Source: Rhodocyclaceae bacterium
GTDB taxonomy: Bacteria; Pseudomonadota; Gammaproteobacteria; Burkholderiales; Rhodocyclaceae
Reading direction: 5' to 3'
DNA: 64,000 bases
Assembly (NCBI GenBank): GCA_030824115.1
Contig: JAVBYI010000009.1
Coordinates: forward strand, 124,001-188,000
A program made the translations under genes and the position numbers. Under the pieces are notes generated by a model. The model searched no databases. It was not told the origin of the DNA and saw nothing but the letters and a program-made list of their open reading frames with translations. Positions 36,448 through 44,909 of this stretch are shown piece by piece. How positions within the stretch are numbered: position 1 is the stretch's first letter; each line of letters starts with the position of its first letter.

Positions 36448-39051
36448 TCAGTCCGTGGCTTTCGAGTGTAGCAGCCGCGCGAACAGCTTGCGCGCTTCCT
36501 CTAGCAGCAGCGTGCTCGATGCCACCAGCACGGCCACGCCCCACTCCTGCGCGCTCAAATCCACCGTATCGAAGATCGCCTGTGCCGGTGCCCAATGCAC
36601 GGCCACGACTTGCAGAATAACGACGGCGGCGAGGGCCAGCCACAGTTTGCCGTTGCTGAAGAACTGGCGATTGAAGGCGCTGCCATGTTCGGCGCGGGCG
36701 TTGAAGATATTGAAGAATTGGAACAGCACGAAGGTGGTGAAGGCCAGCGTCATTGCTTTTGCGACATTGCCGCTCTGCATTGCCCAGCTATAGACGGCCA
36801 GTGTGCCGACGGCCATCGTCGCGCCATAAAGTCCGATACGCCACAGGCGCTGCCACGACAGGATCGACGCATCTGCGGCGCGCGGCTTGTCCTGCATGAT
36901 ACCGGGGCGCGCGGGTTCAACGCCCAAGGTCATCGCGGGCGGGCCATCCATGATGATGTTGACCCAAAGAATCTGGATCGCCGTAAAGGGCGTGGCGAAA
37001 CCGAGGAAAGGCGCGCCGAGCACGGTGAGGATGGCGCCGATGTTGGTCGACAACTGGAAGCGCACAAACTTGACGATGTTGTCGTAAATGGTGCGCCCCT
37101 CCTCGACGGCATGCACAATCGAGACGAAGTTGTCGTCGGTGAGCACCATGGTGGCGGCTTCCTTGGTCACCTCGGTGCCGGTAATGCCCATCGCTACGCC
37201 GATGTCGGCGGTCTTGAGGGCTGGCGCATCGTTGACACCATCGCCGGTCATCGCCACCACATGGCCCTGTGACTGCAGAGCTTCGACAATCTGCATCTTG
37301 TGTTCAGGCGCCACGCGCGCGAACACCGCGCTTCTTTCCACCAGCGCGGCGATTTCTGCCTGACTCAAGCCGTCGAGATCGCGCCCCTCGTGGGCCTCGC
37401 CTTCGAGGCCGAGTTCGCGCGCGATGGCGGCTGCGGTGATGCGGTGATCACCGGTAATCACCTTAACCTGCACACCGGCCACGCGGCAGGTGGCAATCGC
37501 CTCCTTCGCCTCTGCGCGTGGCGGATCGATGATGCCGACCAGGGCATCGATGGTCAGCCCCTCCACCCACGGCATCAAGTCGACACCGGGGTAAAAGTCG
37601 GCGCTGGGAAGACGGCGACTGGCTAGCGCCAGCACGCGCATGGCTTCGCCGGCCAGCGCTTCGTTTTCATCCGCAAACCGTTGGCGCGTGGCATCGTCCA
37701 GTACGGCACGCCCCAGCAGTACATCGGGCGCACCCTTGACGCAGACCAGTATGTCGTCGCCATCGCGATGGAAGGTCGCCATGAACTTGTGCGCCGAGTC
37801 AAAGGGAATTTCGGCGATGCGCGGTCGGGCCGCAGCGGCGCTGTCCGGGTCGAGACCGGCCAATGCCGCCAGTCCGAGCAGCGCGCCCTCGGTTGGGTCG
37901 CCGATCAACACGCCATCGCGCAGGCGCGCATCGACGCACAACGCGGCGGGCAGCAGGCGTTCGGACAAGGACTCGGGCAGCGGCTCGGCCTCAAGCCGGT
38001 AACGTTGGCCCTCGCAGAAAAGCGCGCGCGCGGTCATCTGATTCAAGGTCAGCGTGCCGGTCTTGTCGGAGCAGATCACTGTGGTGCACCCCAGCGTTTC
38101 GACAGCGGCAAGTTTCTTCACAATGGCATGGCGTTTGGCCATGCGGTGCATGCCGAGCGCCAGTGTGACGGTGACCACCGCCGGCAGACCTTCGGGAATC
38201 GCGGCAACCGCCAACGCAATCGCCGTCATCGCGGTCTTGACCAGATCGTCGCCGCGCATCAATCCAAACACGAACATCAGACCGACCACCACGCTGGCGA
38301 TTAGCGCGAGGCGCTTGCCGAGCGCATCGAGCTGGATTTGCAGCGGCGTCGCGCCATCCGCCGTTTCCGCGAGCAGATCGGCCAGTCGGCCCATCTCGGT
38401 CTGCATGCCGGTGGCGGTGACGATGGCTTCGATGCGCCCGCGCGTGACCACCGTGTTCATGAACACCATGTTGTGCCGTTCCGCCAGCGCCGACTTTTCA
38501 TCGACTGCCTCCGGCAGCTTCGTCACCGCCTGCGATTCGCCGGTCAGTGCTGCCTCAGCCACTTCGGCACTGTGGGCCGAGAGCACGCGCGCATCGGCAG
38601 GGATGCGGTCGCCGGCTTCAAGCAACAGGATGTCGCCGGGCACCAGTTCGCCGGCTTCGATGAGATGCACCGTGCCATCACGTCGCACGCGCGCCGTGGG
38701 GGCGAGCATGTTCTTCAGTGCGGCAAGCGCCGCCTCGGCACGGTGTTCCTGGAAGAAACCGAGCGTGGCGTTGAGCAGCACCACGACGACGATGACCATC
38801 GAATCCTTGATCTCGCCGATCGCACCGGCCAGCACGGCCGCCCCGAGCAGGATCAACACCAGCAGGCTTTTGAACTGGTCGAGGAATTTCAGCCAGACCG
38901 GCCGTGGTACCTTCTCGGCGAGACGGTTGGGGCCGTACTGGATGAGGCGGCTGGCTGCCACCTCGCTTTGCAAACCCGTTGCCGGCGCGGACTCCAGTTG
39001 CTCGGTCACGACAGTGACCGACAAGGCGTGCCACGCCGGCATGGGGTTCAT
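36448..39051 (-). CDS. P-type cation ATPase, Ca2+-type (P2A)
   Basis: 867 aa. Phosphorylation site Asp329 in CSDKTGTLT, TGES actuator loop at 170-173, PEGLP at 286-290 in M4 (as in calcium pumps), MTGDGVNDAPALKTADIGVAMG hinge (in pieces) and about ten membrane helices. It should export Ca2+ or a related cation. Two motif copies are inside it, one read in sense (EKSALAER, 38475-38498) and one in antisense (RRLPSADF, 37593-37616), the only ATPase segment duplicated this way. Confidence 0.92.
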   Translation of the reverse strand: MNPMPAWHALSVTVVTEQLESAPATGLQSEVAASRLIQYGPNRLAEKVPRPVWLKFLDQFKSLLVLILLGAAVLAGAIGEIKDSMVIVVVVLLNATLGFFQEHRAEAALAALKNMLAPTARVRRDGTVHLIEAGELVPGDILLLEAGDRIPADARVLSAHSAEVAEAALTGESQAVTKLPEAVDEKSALAERHNMVFMNTVVTRGRIEAIVTATGMQTEMGRLADLLAETADGATPLQIQLDALGKRLALIASVVVGLMFVFGLMRGDDLVKTAMTAIALAVAAIPEGLPAVVTVTLALGMHRMAKRHAIVKKLAAVETLGCTTVICSDKTGTLTLNQMTARALFCEGQRYRLEAEPLPESLSERLLPAALCVDARLRDGVLIGDPTEGALLGLAALAGLDPDSAAAARPRIAEIPFDSAHKFMATFHRDGDDILVCVKGAPDVLLGRAVLDDATRQRFADENEALAGEAMRVLALASRRLPSADFYPGVDLMPWVEGLTIDALVGIIDPPRAEAKEAIATCRVAGVQVKVITGDHRITAAAIARELGLEGEAHEGRDLDGLSQAEIAALVERSAVFARVAPEHKMQIVEALQSQGHVVAMTGDGVNDAPALKTADIGVAMGITGTEVTKEAATMVLTDDNFVSIVHAVEEGRTIYDNIVKFVRFQLSTNIGAILTVLGAPFLGFATPFTAIQILWVNIIMDGPPAMTLGVEPARPGIMQDKPRAADASILSWQRLWRIGLYGATMAVGTLAVYSWAMQSGNVAKAMTLAFTTFVLFQFFNIFNARAEHGSAFNRQFFSNGKLWLALAAVVILQVVAVHWAPAQAIFDTVDLSAQEWGVAVLVASSTLLLEEARKLFARLLHSKATD
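37593..37616 (+). repeat. 24-bp motif copy 12 (in the P-ATPase)
   Basis: Both arms perfect, spacer GGAA. Antisense to the gene in the RRLPSADF frame. Confidence 0.9.
38475..38498 (-). repeat. 24-bp motif copy 13 (in the P-ATPase)
   Basis: Arm 2 AACGGC; spacer GCGG. Sense with the gene, in the EKSALAER frame. Confidence 0.88.
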
Positions 39052-39064
39052 TTCATCAGCTCAC

Positions 39065-39745
39065 TCAGTCGTCGCCACCGAAGACGCCGAGCAACTGCAG
39101 CAGGCTGGTGAAGAGGTTGAAGATCGAGACGAAGAGGCTGACGGTGGCCATCACGTAGTTGGTCTCGCCACCGTGGATGATGTTGCTGGTCTCAAACAGA
39201 ATCAGGCCGGACATCAGCAGCACGAAGGCGGCCGACACGGTCAGCGACAGCGCGGGGATCTCGAAGAAGATCGCGGCTAGGCCGGCGACGAAGGCGACGA
39301 GCATGCCGACCATCAGGAAGCCGCTCATGAAGCTGAAGTCCTTCTTCGTCGTCAGCGCGTAGGCAGACAGACCGACAAAGATTACTGCCGTGCCAGCCAT
39401 CGCCTGCATGACGATTTCGGCGCCGTTGGGCATGCCGAGATAGCGGTTGATGATCGGGCCGAGCGTATAGCCCATGAAGCCGGTCAGCGCAAACACCAGC
39501 GCCACGCCGGCGCCGCTGTTCTGAAATTTGGTAATGGCGAACAACAGGCCGAAGTAGCCGACCAGCGTGATGATGATGCCCGGATGCGGCAGGTTCAACG
39601 CCACCGACGCACCAGCGGTCACCGCAGCAAACAGCAGCGTCATGGATAGCAGCATGTAGGTGTTGCGGATCACCCGGTTGCTGGCGAGGACCGATTCGGC
39701 GCCGCCGTGCGGAAAGGCAATGGCTTGGTTTCTCGGTTGGTTCAT
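39065..39745 (-). CDS. Bax inhibitor-1/YccA family membrane protein
   Basis: 226 aa with seven hydrophobic segments. RNTYMLLSMTLLFAAVTAG, GFMGYTLGPIINRYL and the C-terminal SLFVSIFNLFTSLLQLLGVF are family signatures. Bacterial members interact with FtsH or act as pH-sensitive Ca2+ leak channels. It is followed after 13 bases by a Ca-type ATPase, so the pair may manage calcium. The ATG at 39745 has SD AAGGAG. Confidence 0.9.
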   Translation of the reverse strand: MNQPRNQAIAFPHGGAESVLASNRVIRNTYMLLSMTLLFAAVTAGASVALNLPHPGIIITLVGYFGLLFAITKFQNSGAGVALVFALTGFMGYTLGPIINRYLGMPNGAEIVMQAMAGTAVIFVGLSAYALTTKKDFSFMSGFLMVGMLVAFVAGLAAIFFEIPALSLTVSAAFVLLMSGLILFETSNIIHGGETNYVMATVSLFVSIFNLFTSLLQLLGVFGGDD

Positions 39746-39847
39746 GTGTGTCTCCTTGGGTTGAAGCGTGACAGTCATACGCAGGATTTTCGATGCCTTA
39801 ACAGGATAAGGGCAAGCACCCATCAAATAAAGTCGAATATTCCTGAG

Positions 39848-39874
39848 TTAAAGCTCGACTTATTCGAGCTTTAA
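39848..39874. repeat. 11-bp perfect inverted repeat
   Basis: TTAAAGCTCGA and TCGAGCTTTAA flank a five-base loop. No T-run follows on either strand, so it is more like an operator or processing hairpin than a terminator. It abuts the motif copy at 39874. Confidence 0.7.
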
Positions 39875-39897
39875 AAAGTCGGTGCTGGCCGGACGGC
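39874..39897 (+). repeat. 24-bp motif copy 14 (intergenic)
   Basis: T for C at position 10; spacer GCCG. Starts at the last base of an 11-bp inverted repeat. Confidence 0.88.
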
Positions 39898-40006
39898 ATA
39901 AACGCGCCCCATCCCGGGGCAAATATCGCCGTTCTGCGCGGATTTTGCCGACCTGATTTTCTTGCCATTATCGCCAATGGCCTGTTTTGCGGTAGAAACC
40001 ACGAAC

Positions 40007-40022
40007 TGGCCCGGGTTTTGCA
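40007..40022 (+). promoter_or_regulatory. Sigma-54 type promoter for the 40085 gene
   Basis: TGGCCCG, four bases, TTGCA: six of seven at -24 and a perfect -12, with correct spacing. It lies about 62 bases before the ATG. Confidence 0.6.
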
Positions 40023-40084
40023 TTTAGATCGGCGTGCAAGCGCACGCAACTTCGAATGCAATAGAGGACTTCAAGGAGACTGTC

Positions 40085-40243
40085 ATGATCGTACGTCGTC
40101 GCACCTGGTTTTATCGCCTGGCCGGTCAGAAGTTTGCACAGGTCATCACCTTCACCATGCCCGTGACGGCCGCCAAGGTTCGTGATGCGCTGAGCCGTAG
40201 CGTCGGCGCACCGCTCGAACTCTGGGGCCGCTCAGCGCACTAA
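40085..40243 (+). CDS. Hypothetical small protein
   Basis: 52 aa, basic. MIVRRRTWFYRLAGQKFAQV is followed by TMPVTAAKVRDALSRSVG and PLELWGRSAH. SD AAGGAG is well spaced. No family recognised. The sigma-54 type promoter upstream and the following 107-aa gene (57 bp later) suggest a two-gene unit. Confidence 0.55.
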   Translation: MIVRRRTWFYRLAGQKFAQVITFTMPVTAAKVRDALSRSVGAPLELWGRSAH

Positions 40244-40300
40244 TCGGCTCATCTTCCCCCCCCCGGCTTGTCGTTACTAGAGACAAGCAAGGAGATGATC

Positions 40301-40624
40301 ATGAGCGCTTCACTTCGACTGGTTGCCAGCAATCCCCATCCGACAGGCCATCGCCGCGTCGATGCGGCGACCTTGCATCGTCTCGCCGACCATCTGACCG
40401 CACAGATTCAGGCCGGCAATGACCGGCTGGCCCACGCGCTGGTGGTCAATGAACATCTCAATCCCCTTGGTGTTGCAGCGGTGGCTACCTGGATGTCGCG
40501 CGCAGGCTTGAGCGAGTCGCAGATCCTCGCGGTAATGGTTGGCCAAAGCGATCCAGCAACCGCGCCCAGAAACCAGACACCGGCTGCACCTGAACTTGCG
40601 CCTTGCCGTGGAGCGCATCAATAA
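40301..40624 (+). CDS. Hypothetical protein
   Basis: 107 aa. TLHRLADHLTAQIQAGNDRL, VNEHLNPLGVAAVATWMSRA and LSESQILAVMVG form a helical domain; the last 35 residues are Pro/Ala-rich. The ATG at 40301 has SD AAGGAG six bases upstream. The final 140 bp overlap the convergent DUF2917 gene on the other strand, so the tail may be non-native. The preceding leader contains a CTTGTC/GACAAG hairpin. Confidence 0.5.
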   Translation: MSASLRLVASNPHPTGHRRVDAATLHRLADHLTAQIQAGNDRLAHALVVNEHLNPLGVAAVATWMSRAGLSESQILAVMVGQSDPATAPRNQTPAAPELAPCRGAHQ

Positions 40625-40802
40625 GGATGCGCCCGTTGATCGGGATCTGATACACCGCACCGGCTTGCAGAAACACGTCCTCGGGAATGCCGCTGGCGGT
40701 GATCCAGACCGTGCCGGAGACCACTTGCAGCAAACGGGCGCGTGCCGCCTCAAGTGCGATCGGGCGATCGGCTTCCAGCAGGTACTCATCCGGGTTGTCC
40801 AT
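40485..40802 (-). CDS. DUF2917 protein
   Basis: 105 aa. ARLLQVVSGTVWITASGIPE followed by DVFLQAGAVYQIPINGRILI is the DUF2917 beta-rich pattern. Members are small cytosolic proteins of unknown function. It is divergent from a MocR regulator across 175 bp, a pairing that suggests regulation by it. The last 45 residues are encoded opposite the 107-aa gene above. Confidence 0.75.
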   Translation of the reverse strand: MDNPDEYLLEADRPIALEAARARLLQVVSGTVWITASGIPEDVFLQAGAVYQIPINGRILIDALHGKAQVQVQPVSGFWARLLDRFGQPLPRGSATRSSLRATSR

Positions 40803-40909
40803 GGCGTTCTCCCAAGCAGGTGACGATGGCTCCATGCTAGGGCGCAAGACAGCAGCGATACAGATTCACCACGCCAGAATTGTGACCATGACAGTCTGTT
40901 TGAATTAAA

Positions 40910-40941
40910 ACTGTGCTGATCGATAATGGTGGCAACTGTGC
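40910..40941 (+). promoter_or_regulatory. Direct repeat, candidate MocR operator
   Basis: ACTGTGC occurs at 40910-40916 and 40935-40941 in the same orientation, 25 bp apart, in the divergent gap between DUF2917 and the MocR gene. MocR regulators such as GabR and PdxR bind direct repeats, so this is a plausible operator. Confidence 0.5.
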
Positions 40942-40977
40942 AGGTCATCCGCCCCCTGTCCGCGCCACAATGCCGCC

Positions 40978-42390
40978 ATGCTGCTCTACGAAAATCTTGC
41001 CAATGAATTCGCCACGCTGATCGGTGACGGACAGATGCGTCCCGGCGACCGCCTGCCCTCGGTGCGCCACTTGGCGCAGCAGCGCCAGCTTTCCATCTCC
41101 ACCGTCGTGCAGGCGCTGCGCACGCTGGAAAGCCGCGGCATCGTCGAAGCCCGGCCACAATCCGGCTACTACGTGCGCGGCCGCACCGCGCGCTGCGTCG
41201 ACGCACCAGCGCCCACTACGGCCGCCCTCCCCGTTGAAGTGGGCGTCAGTCGCCGTTTGGTCGATGTGCTGCGTGCCAACGAGGCGCCCGGCATGGTGCC
41301 GCTCGGTTCCGCCCTGCCCGCCCCGGAACTGCTGCTGGCACCACGACTGAATCGCCTGTACGCCAGCATCGCGCGGTGCCAGCCCAAACTGCTGGCCGGT
41401 AGCAGCCACGGCGAACTCAGTGAAGCGCCGCTGGTGCGCGCCCTGATGCGCCGCGCGCTTGAGTGGGGCTACCCGCTGGCTGCTGACGAAATCATCGTGA
41501 CCAACTCCTGCACCGAGGCGATGACGCTGTGTCTGCGTGCCGTCACCAAGCCCGGCGATACCGTCGCCGTCGAATCGCCGACCTATTACGTCATGCTCCA
41601 ACTGCTTGAGGCGATGGGCCTGCGTGCGCTGGAAATCCCGACGCATCCTGATACCGGCGTGTCGCTCGACGCCCTCGAACTGGCCACGCGCAACGGCCAG
41701 GTGGCCGCCTGCCTGTTCATCCCGAATGGCGCCAATCCGCTCGGCAGCGTGATTCCCGACGCGACCAAGCAGGCCATCGCCAGCCTGCTGGCGGCGCGCA
41801 ATGTGCCGCTGATCGAGGACGACATCTACGGTGACGTCTGCTTTACCCCCGTGCGTCCACGACCGATCCATGCCTTCGACCCGAGCGGCAACACTATGCT
41901 GTGCTCCTCGTTCTCGAAAACGGTCAGTCCGGCGCTGCGCGTCGGTTTCGTCGCGGCTGGCAGGCGCATCGGCGACATCGTGCTGCAGAAGACGCTGACC
42001 AGCGGCAAGACCAATCCGCTGACTCAACGCGTGATTGCCGAATTGCTCGAAACACGTGGCTTCGACGTGCATCTGCGCACCCTGCGGCGGCGCTTCGCCG
42101 ACCAGATCGGGCGTGTGCGCGATGGCGTGGCGCGTTACTTCCCGGCCGACACGCGTGTCACCGATCCGCAGGGCGGCTTTGTGCTGTGGCTCGAACTGCC
42201 GGCCGATATCGACGCCACGGCGCTCCATCGCAAGGCGGTGGCGGCGGGCATTGCCTTCGTACCGGGCGAGATGTTTTCGGCCAGCGGCCAGTACCGCAAC
42301 TACCTGCGGCTGGCCTGCGGGCATCCGTGGAGCGAGCGCATCGACGACGGGCTGCGGCAGCTGGGACTGTTGATCGCCCAGCTTAAATAG
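40978..42390 (+). CDS. MocR-type GntR/aminotransferase regulator
   Basis: 470 aa. An N-terminal GntR winged helix (RPGDRLPSVRHLAQQRQLSI, STVVQALRTLESRG) is fused to a fold-type I aminotransferase domain with PLP Lys314 in CSSFSKTVSPALRVGF and NGANPLGS. MocR proteins use PLP as a sensor rather than a catalyst. The divergent DUF2917 gene is the probable target. Confidence 0.92.
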   Translation: MLLYENLANEFATLIGDGQMRPGDRLPSVRHLAQQRQLSISTVVQALRTLESRGIVEARPQSGYYVRGRTARCVDAPAPTTAALPVEVGVSRRLVDVLRANEAPGMVPLGSALPAPELLLAPRLNRLYASIARCQPKLLAGSSHGELSEAPLVRALMRRALEWGYPLAADEIIVTNSCTEAMTLCLRAVTKPGDTVAVESPTYYVMLQLLEAMGLRALEIPTHPDTGVSLDALELATRNGQVAACLFIPNGANPLGSVIPDATKQAIASLLAARNVPLIEDDIYGDVCFTPVRPRPIHAFDPSGNTMLCSSFSKTVSPALRVGFVAAGRRIGDIVLQKTLTSGKTNPLTQRVIAELLETRGFDVHLRTLRRRFADQIGRVRDGVARYFPADTRVTDPQGGFVLWLELPADIDATALHRKAVAAGIAFVPGEMFSASGQYRNYLRLACGHPWSERIDDGLRQLGLLIAQLK

Positions 42391-42454
42391 CACAACACTT
42401 TTATATATCTTTAGCATAAGATGCCACCTCGATTCTCATCCACAGGCGGCAAGT

Positions 42455-43282
42455 TTGAAAACACTGATTGCGCTGGTGAGTTGCATGTGGCTGGCCGGCG
42501 CGGTCAGCGCCAAAGACACGCTGGTCTGGATGCGACTCGACTTCCCGCCCTCCTTCGTCGCCAACGGCCCGGATCAGGGCATGGGCTATTCGGACGTGGC
42601 AATGCAGATTGCCATCCAGTCGCTGCCGGACTACACCCACGAGACAACGTTTGTGAATCCGTCCAAGGCCATCCAGAACCTGAGAACCCAGAGCAATTTC
42701 TGCGGTTCCGGCCTGAATCGGAACGCCGAGCGCGAGACCTTCATGGAATTTTCCGTGCCGTTCATCAAGCGCCTGCCGAACCAGCTCGTCATCCTGAAAG
42801 AAACCCTGCCACGTCTGCGGCCCTACATCGAAACCAATGGGCGCGTGGATTTCGCCCGCCTGATCAATGACGAAGCCTTGAAGATGGGTTTTCACAAGGA
42901 GCGCTCCTACGGTGCGAGCATCGACCCGCATATCACCGAAAAGCCTCGGGCACACCTGATTCACCGACCCGCCAACGATCTGACGCTGGGCTTCCTGCAC
43001 ATGCTCAAGGCGCAAGAGATCGACTACATCATCGAATCGCCCGACAGCCTGCGCTATTTCCAGCGACGGGGCAATTACCAGGGCGCCTTCTGGTCGCTGC
43101 CCATCAAGGAAGCGGAAGGCCTGCTACCGGTATATTTCGCCTGCCCCAAATCGGCACTGGGCAAACAGGTCATCCGTAAAATCGACGCCATCATTCAGGC
43201 GCGCCAGAGCGAATTCGAAGCGGCTTATCTCTATTGGGTTTCCGACGAGTCCCGTACGCCGCCGCAGGTGGAGAAATACTAG
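42455..43282 (+). CDS. TIGR02285-like periplasmic substrate-binding-type protein
   Basis: 275 aa. Signal peptide MKTLIALVSCMWLAGAVSA. The mature part, DTLVWMRLDFPPSFVANGPD, GMGYSDVAMQIAIQSLPDY and AIQNLRTQSNFCGSGLNR, resembles the TIGR02285 family of solute-binding-type proteins of unknown ligand. The start is TTG at 42455, needed to include the signal peptide. An AT-rich stretch 42398-42415 may hold the promoter. Confidence 0.65.
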   Translation: MKTLIALVSCMWLAGAVSAKDTLVWMRLDFPPSFVANGPDQGMGYSDVAMQIAIQSLPDYTHETTFVNPSKAIQNLRTQSNFCGSGLNRNAERETFMEFSVPFIKRLPNQLVILKETLPRLRPYIETNGRVDFARLINDEALKMGFHKERSYGASIDPHITEKPRAHLIHRPANDLTLGFLHMLKAQEIDYIIESPDSLRYFQRRGNYQGAFWSLPIKEAEGLLPVYFACPKSALGKQVIRKIDAIIQARQSEFEAAYLYWVSDESRTPPQVEKY

Positions 43283-43284
43283 TC

Positions 43285-43584
43285 ATGAAAATTCATCTCC
43301 TGCCCATGGGCGCCCGCTTCGAATACGAAGGCGGCGAATACGTCAAAACCGGCCCGCAACTGGCCTCCGGTAAAAACGGTCAGCGCCTGATTCCGAAATA
43401 CGCGGTACTGCAGGTACTCGATAACACCACCGTGCCCGTTGAAAAGAAAACGGATGCGCTCCCGCGCGCCGCCGTGCTGGCTGCCTTCGAGACGTGCTAC
43501 GCCAAGTGCGTCGCACTGATTCCCGCAGAACAGCAAGCGGAAGCAGCAGCAGCGCGGGATGCTTTCCTGAAGTCGCTGGGATAA
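43285..43584 (+). CDS. Hypothetical protein
   Basis: 99 aa. MKIHLLPMGARFEYEGGEYV followed by TGPQLASGKNGQRLIPKYAV looks like a small beta-sheet domain, then an Ala-rich helical tail. No family recognised. Two bases after the upstream stop, so co-transcribed. Its stop codon lies in a degenerate motif copy (43582-43605). Confidence 0.6.
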   Translation: MKIHLLPMGARFEYEGGEYVKTGPQLASGKNGQRLIPKYAVLQVLDNTTVPVEKKTDALPRAAVLAAFETCYAKCVALIPAEQQAEAAAARDAFLKSLG

Positions 43585-43605
43585 AGTCGGCGTAATCAGG
43601 GGGAA
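43582..43605 (+). repeat. 24-bp motif copy 15 (degenerate)
   Basis: TAAAGTCGGCG is kept but the second half is lost. It supplies the stop codon of the 43285 gene. Confidence 0.45.
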
Positions 43606-43608
43606 GCC

Positions 43609-44229
43609 ATGGCGCACAAAGATCACTGGGAACAGGTCTACACGACGAAACCAACCACGGGGGTGAGCTGGTTTCAGGCGCATGCCGAGCAGTCGCTGCG
43701 GCTGATTCAGGACACTGGCGCGCCCCTGTCGGCCGCCATCATTGATGTTGGCGGCGGTGCCTCGACGTTGGTCGATGACCTGCTGGCCGGTGGCTATTGT
43801 GCACTCAGCGTGCTCGATATCTCTGCTACGGCGCTCAAGACCACACAGACTCGCCTTGGCACCGCCGCCGATCAGGTGCGCTGGTTGGTCGGCGACATCA
43901 CCACCCTGGATTTGCCGACACAGGCATTTGATGTCTGGCATGACCGGGCAGTATTTCATTTTCTGACCTCACCCGAACAGCGGGCAGCCTATGTGCGTCA
44001 GGTGCTGCACGCCGTCAAGCCGGGCGGGCATGTGATTGTGTCTACCTTCGCCGAGGATGGCCCGCTGCAATGCAGCGGCCTGCCGGTGATGCGTTACAGC
44101 GCCGATGGCCTGCATGCCGAATTCGGTGCCCCGTTCGAACTGGTCCGGCACGAACAAGAAGAACATCGCACGCCAGCCGGCGGCATCCAGAAGTTCGTTT
44201 ATTGCTACTGCCGCATGCACAATAGCTGA
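43609..44229 (+). CDS. Class I SAM-dependent methyltransferase
   Basis: 206 aa. DHWEQVYTTKPTTGVSWFQ is the N-terminal signature of a group of stand-alone methyltransferases; motif I is IIDVGGGASTLV, and VWHDRAVFHFLTSPEQRAAY, VKPGGHVIVSTFAEDGP follow. The target is unknown. SD GGGGGAAG lies just before the ATG. A motif copy follows the stop by five bases. Confidence 0.85.
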   Translation: MAHKDHWEQVYTTKPTTGVSWFQAHAEQSLRLIQDTGAPLSAAIIDVGGGASTLVDDLLAGGYCALSVLDISATALKTTQTRLGTAADQVRWLVGDITTLDLPTQAFDVWHDRAVFHFLTSPEQRAAYVRQVLHAVKPGGHVIVSTFAEDGPLQCSGLPVMRYSADGLHAEFGAPFELVRHEQEEHRTPAGGIQKFVYCYCRMHNS

Positions 44230-44234
44230 CGCCA

Positions 44235-44258
44235 AAATGTCGGCGCTGGCAGGACGGC
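44235..44258 (+). repeat. 24-bp motif copy 16 (after the methyltransferase gene)
   Basis: Both arms perfect with T at 4; spacer GCAG. Starts five bases after the stop codon. Confidence 0.92.
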
Positions 44259-44306
44259 ATGGCACGGGTATCATTTCGTTTCAATCCCGTCCGTTTAGGA
44301 GGTCGT

Positions 44307-44906
44307 ATGCGTCAGTTCATGCTCTGGTTTTCCCTGCTGGTCATCACCACCCTGTCCGGCTGCGGCTACAACACCTTCCAGTCTCAGGACGAACAGATCA
44401 AGGCAAGCTGGGCCGAAGTGCTCAACCAGTACCAGCGCCGTGCCGACCTGATCCCCAACCTCGTCAGCACCGTGAAGGGCTACGCCGCTCATGAGAAGGA
44501 CGTGCTGACCCAGGTCACCGAGGCGCGCGCGCAAGTCGGCTCGATCCAGGCCACCCCCGAACTACTCAACGACCCGGCCGCCTTCGCCAAGTTCCAGCAG
44601 GCGCAGGCGCAGATGACCTCAGCCCTTTCCCGTCTGCTCGTCGTCGCCGAAAACTATCCGCAGCTCAAGGCCGACCAGAACTTCCGCGACCTGCAGGCCC
44701 AACTCGAAGGCACGGAGAACCGCATCACCGTCGCGCGCAACCGCTACATCAAGGCGGTGCAGGACTACAACGTCACGGTGCGCTCTTTCCCCTCGAACCT
44801 GACGGCGATGCTCTTCAGCTACCAAACCAAACCGGGCTTCGAAGTGCAGGACGAAAAAGCCATCAGCACCGCACCGAAGGTCGACTTCAACGCACCGGCG
44901 AAGTAA
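44307..44906 (+). CDS. lemA: LemA family lipoprotein
   Basis: 199 aa. Lipobox TLSGC with Cys19, then the LemA coiled-coil fold: KASWAEVLNQYQRRADLIPN, LVSTVKGYAAHEKDVL, ENRITVARNRYIKAVQDYN. SD TTAGGAGGT is strong. LemA with downstream TPM-domain genes is a widespread trio thought to act in the envelope. Confidence 0.93.
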   Translation: MRQFMLWFSLLVITTLSGCGYNTFQSQDEQIKASWAEVLNQYQRRADLIPNLVSTVKGYAAHEKDVLTQVTEARAQVGSIQATPELLNDPAAFAKFQQAQAQMTSALSRLLVVAENYPQLKADQNFRDLQAQLEGTENRITVARNRYIKAVQDYNVTVRSFPSNLTAMLFSYQTKPGFEVQDEKAISTAPKVDFNAPAK

Positions 44907-44909
44907 GTG

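Larger units (their letters stand above)
39746..40084. other. Non-coding interval with inverted repeat, motif copy and sigma-54 promoter
   Basis: About 340 bp between divergent genes. It holds an 11-bp perfect inverted repeat (39848-39874), a motif copy starting at its last base (39874-39897), and a sigma-54 type promoter (40007-40022). No open frame with plausible coding character was seen. Confidence 0.7.

Noticed and set aside
44253-44272. TGGCACG before lemA as a sigma-54 promoter
   Set aside because: The -24 word is perfect but there is no GC ten bases later.
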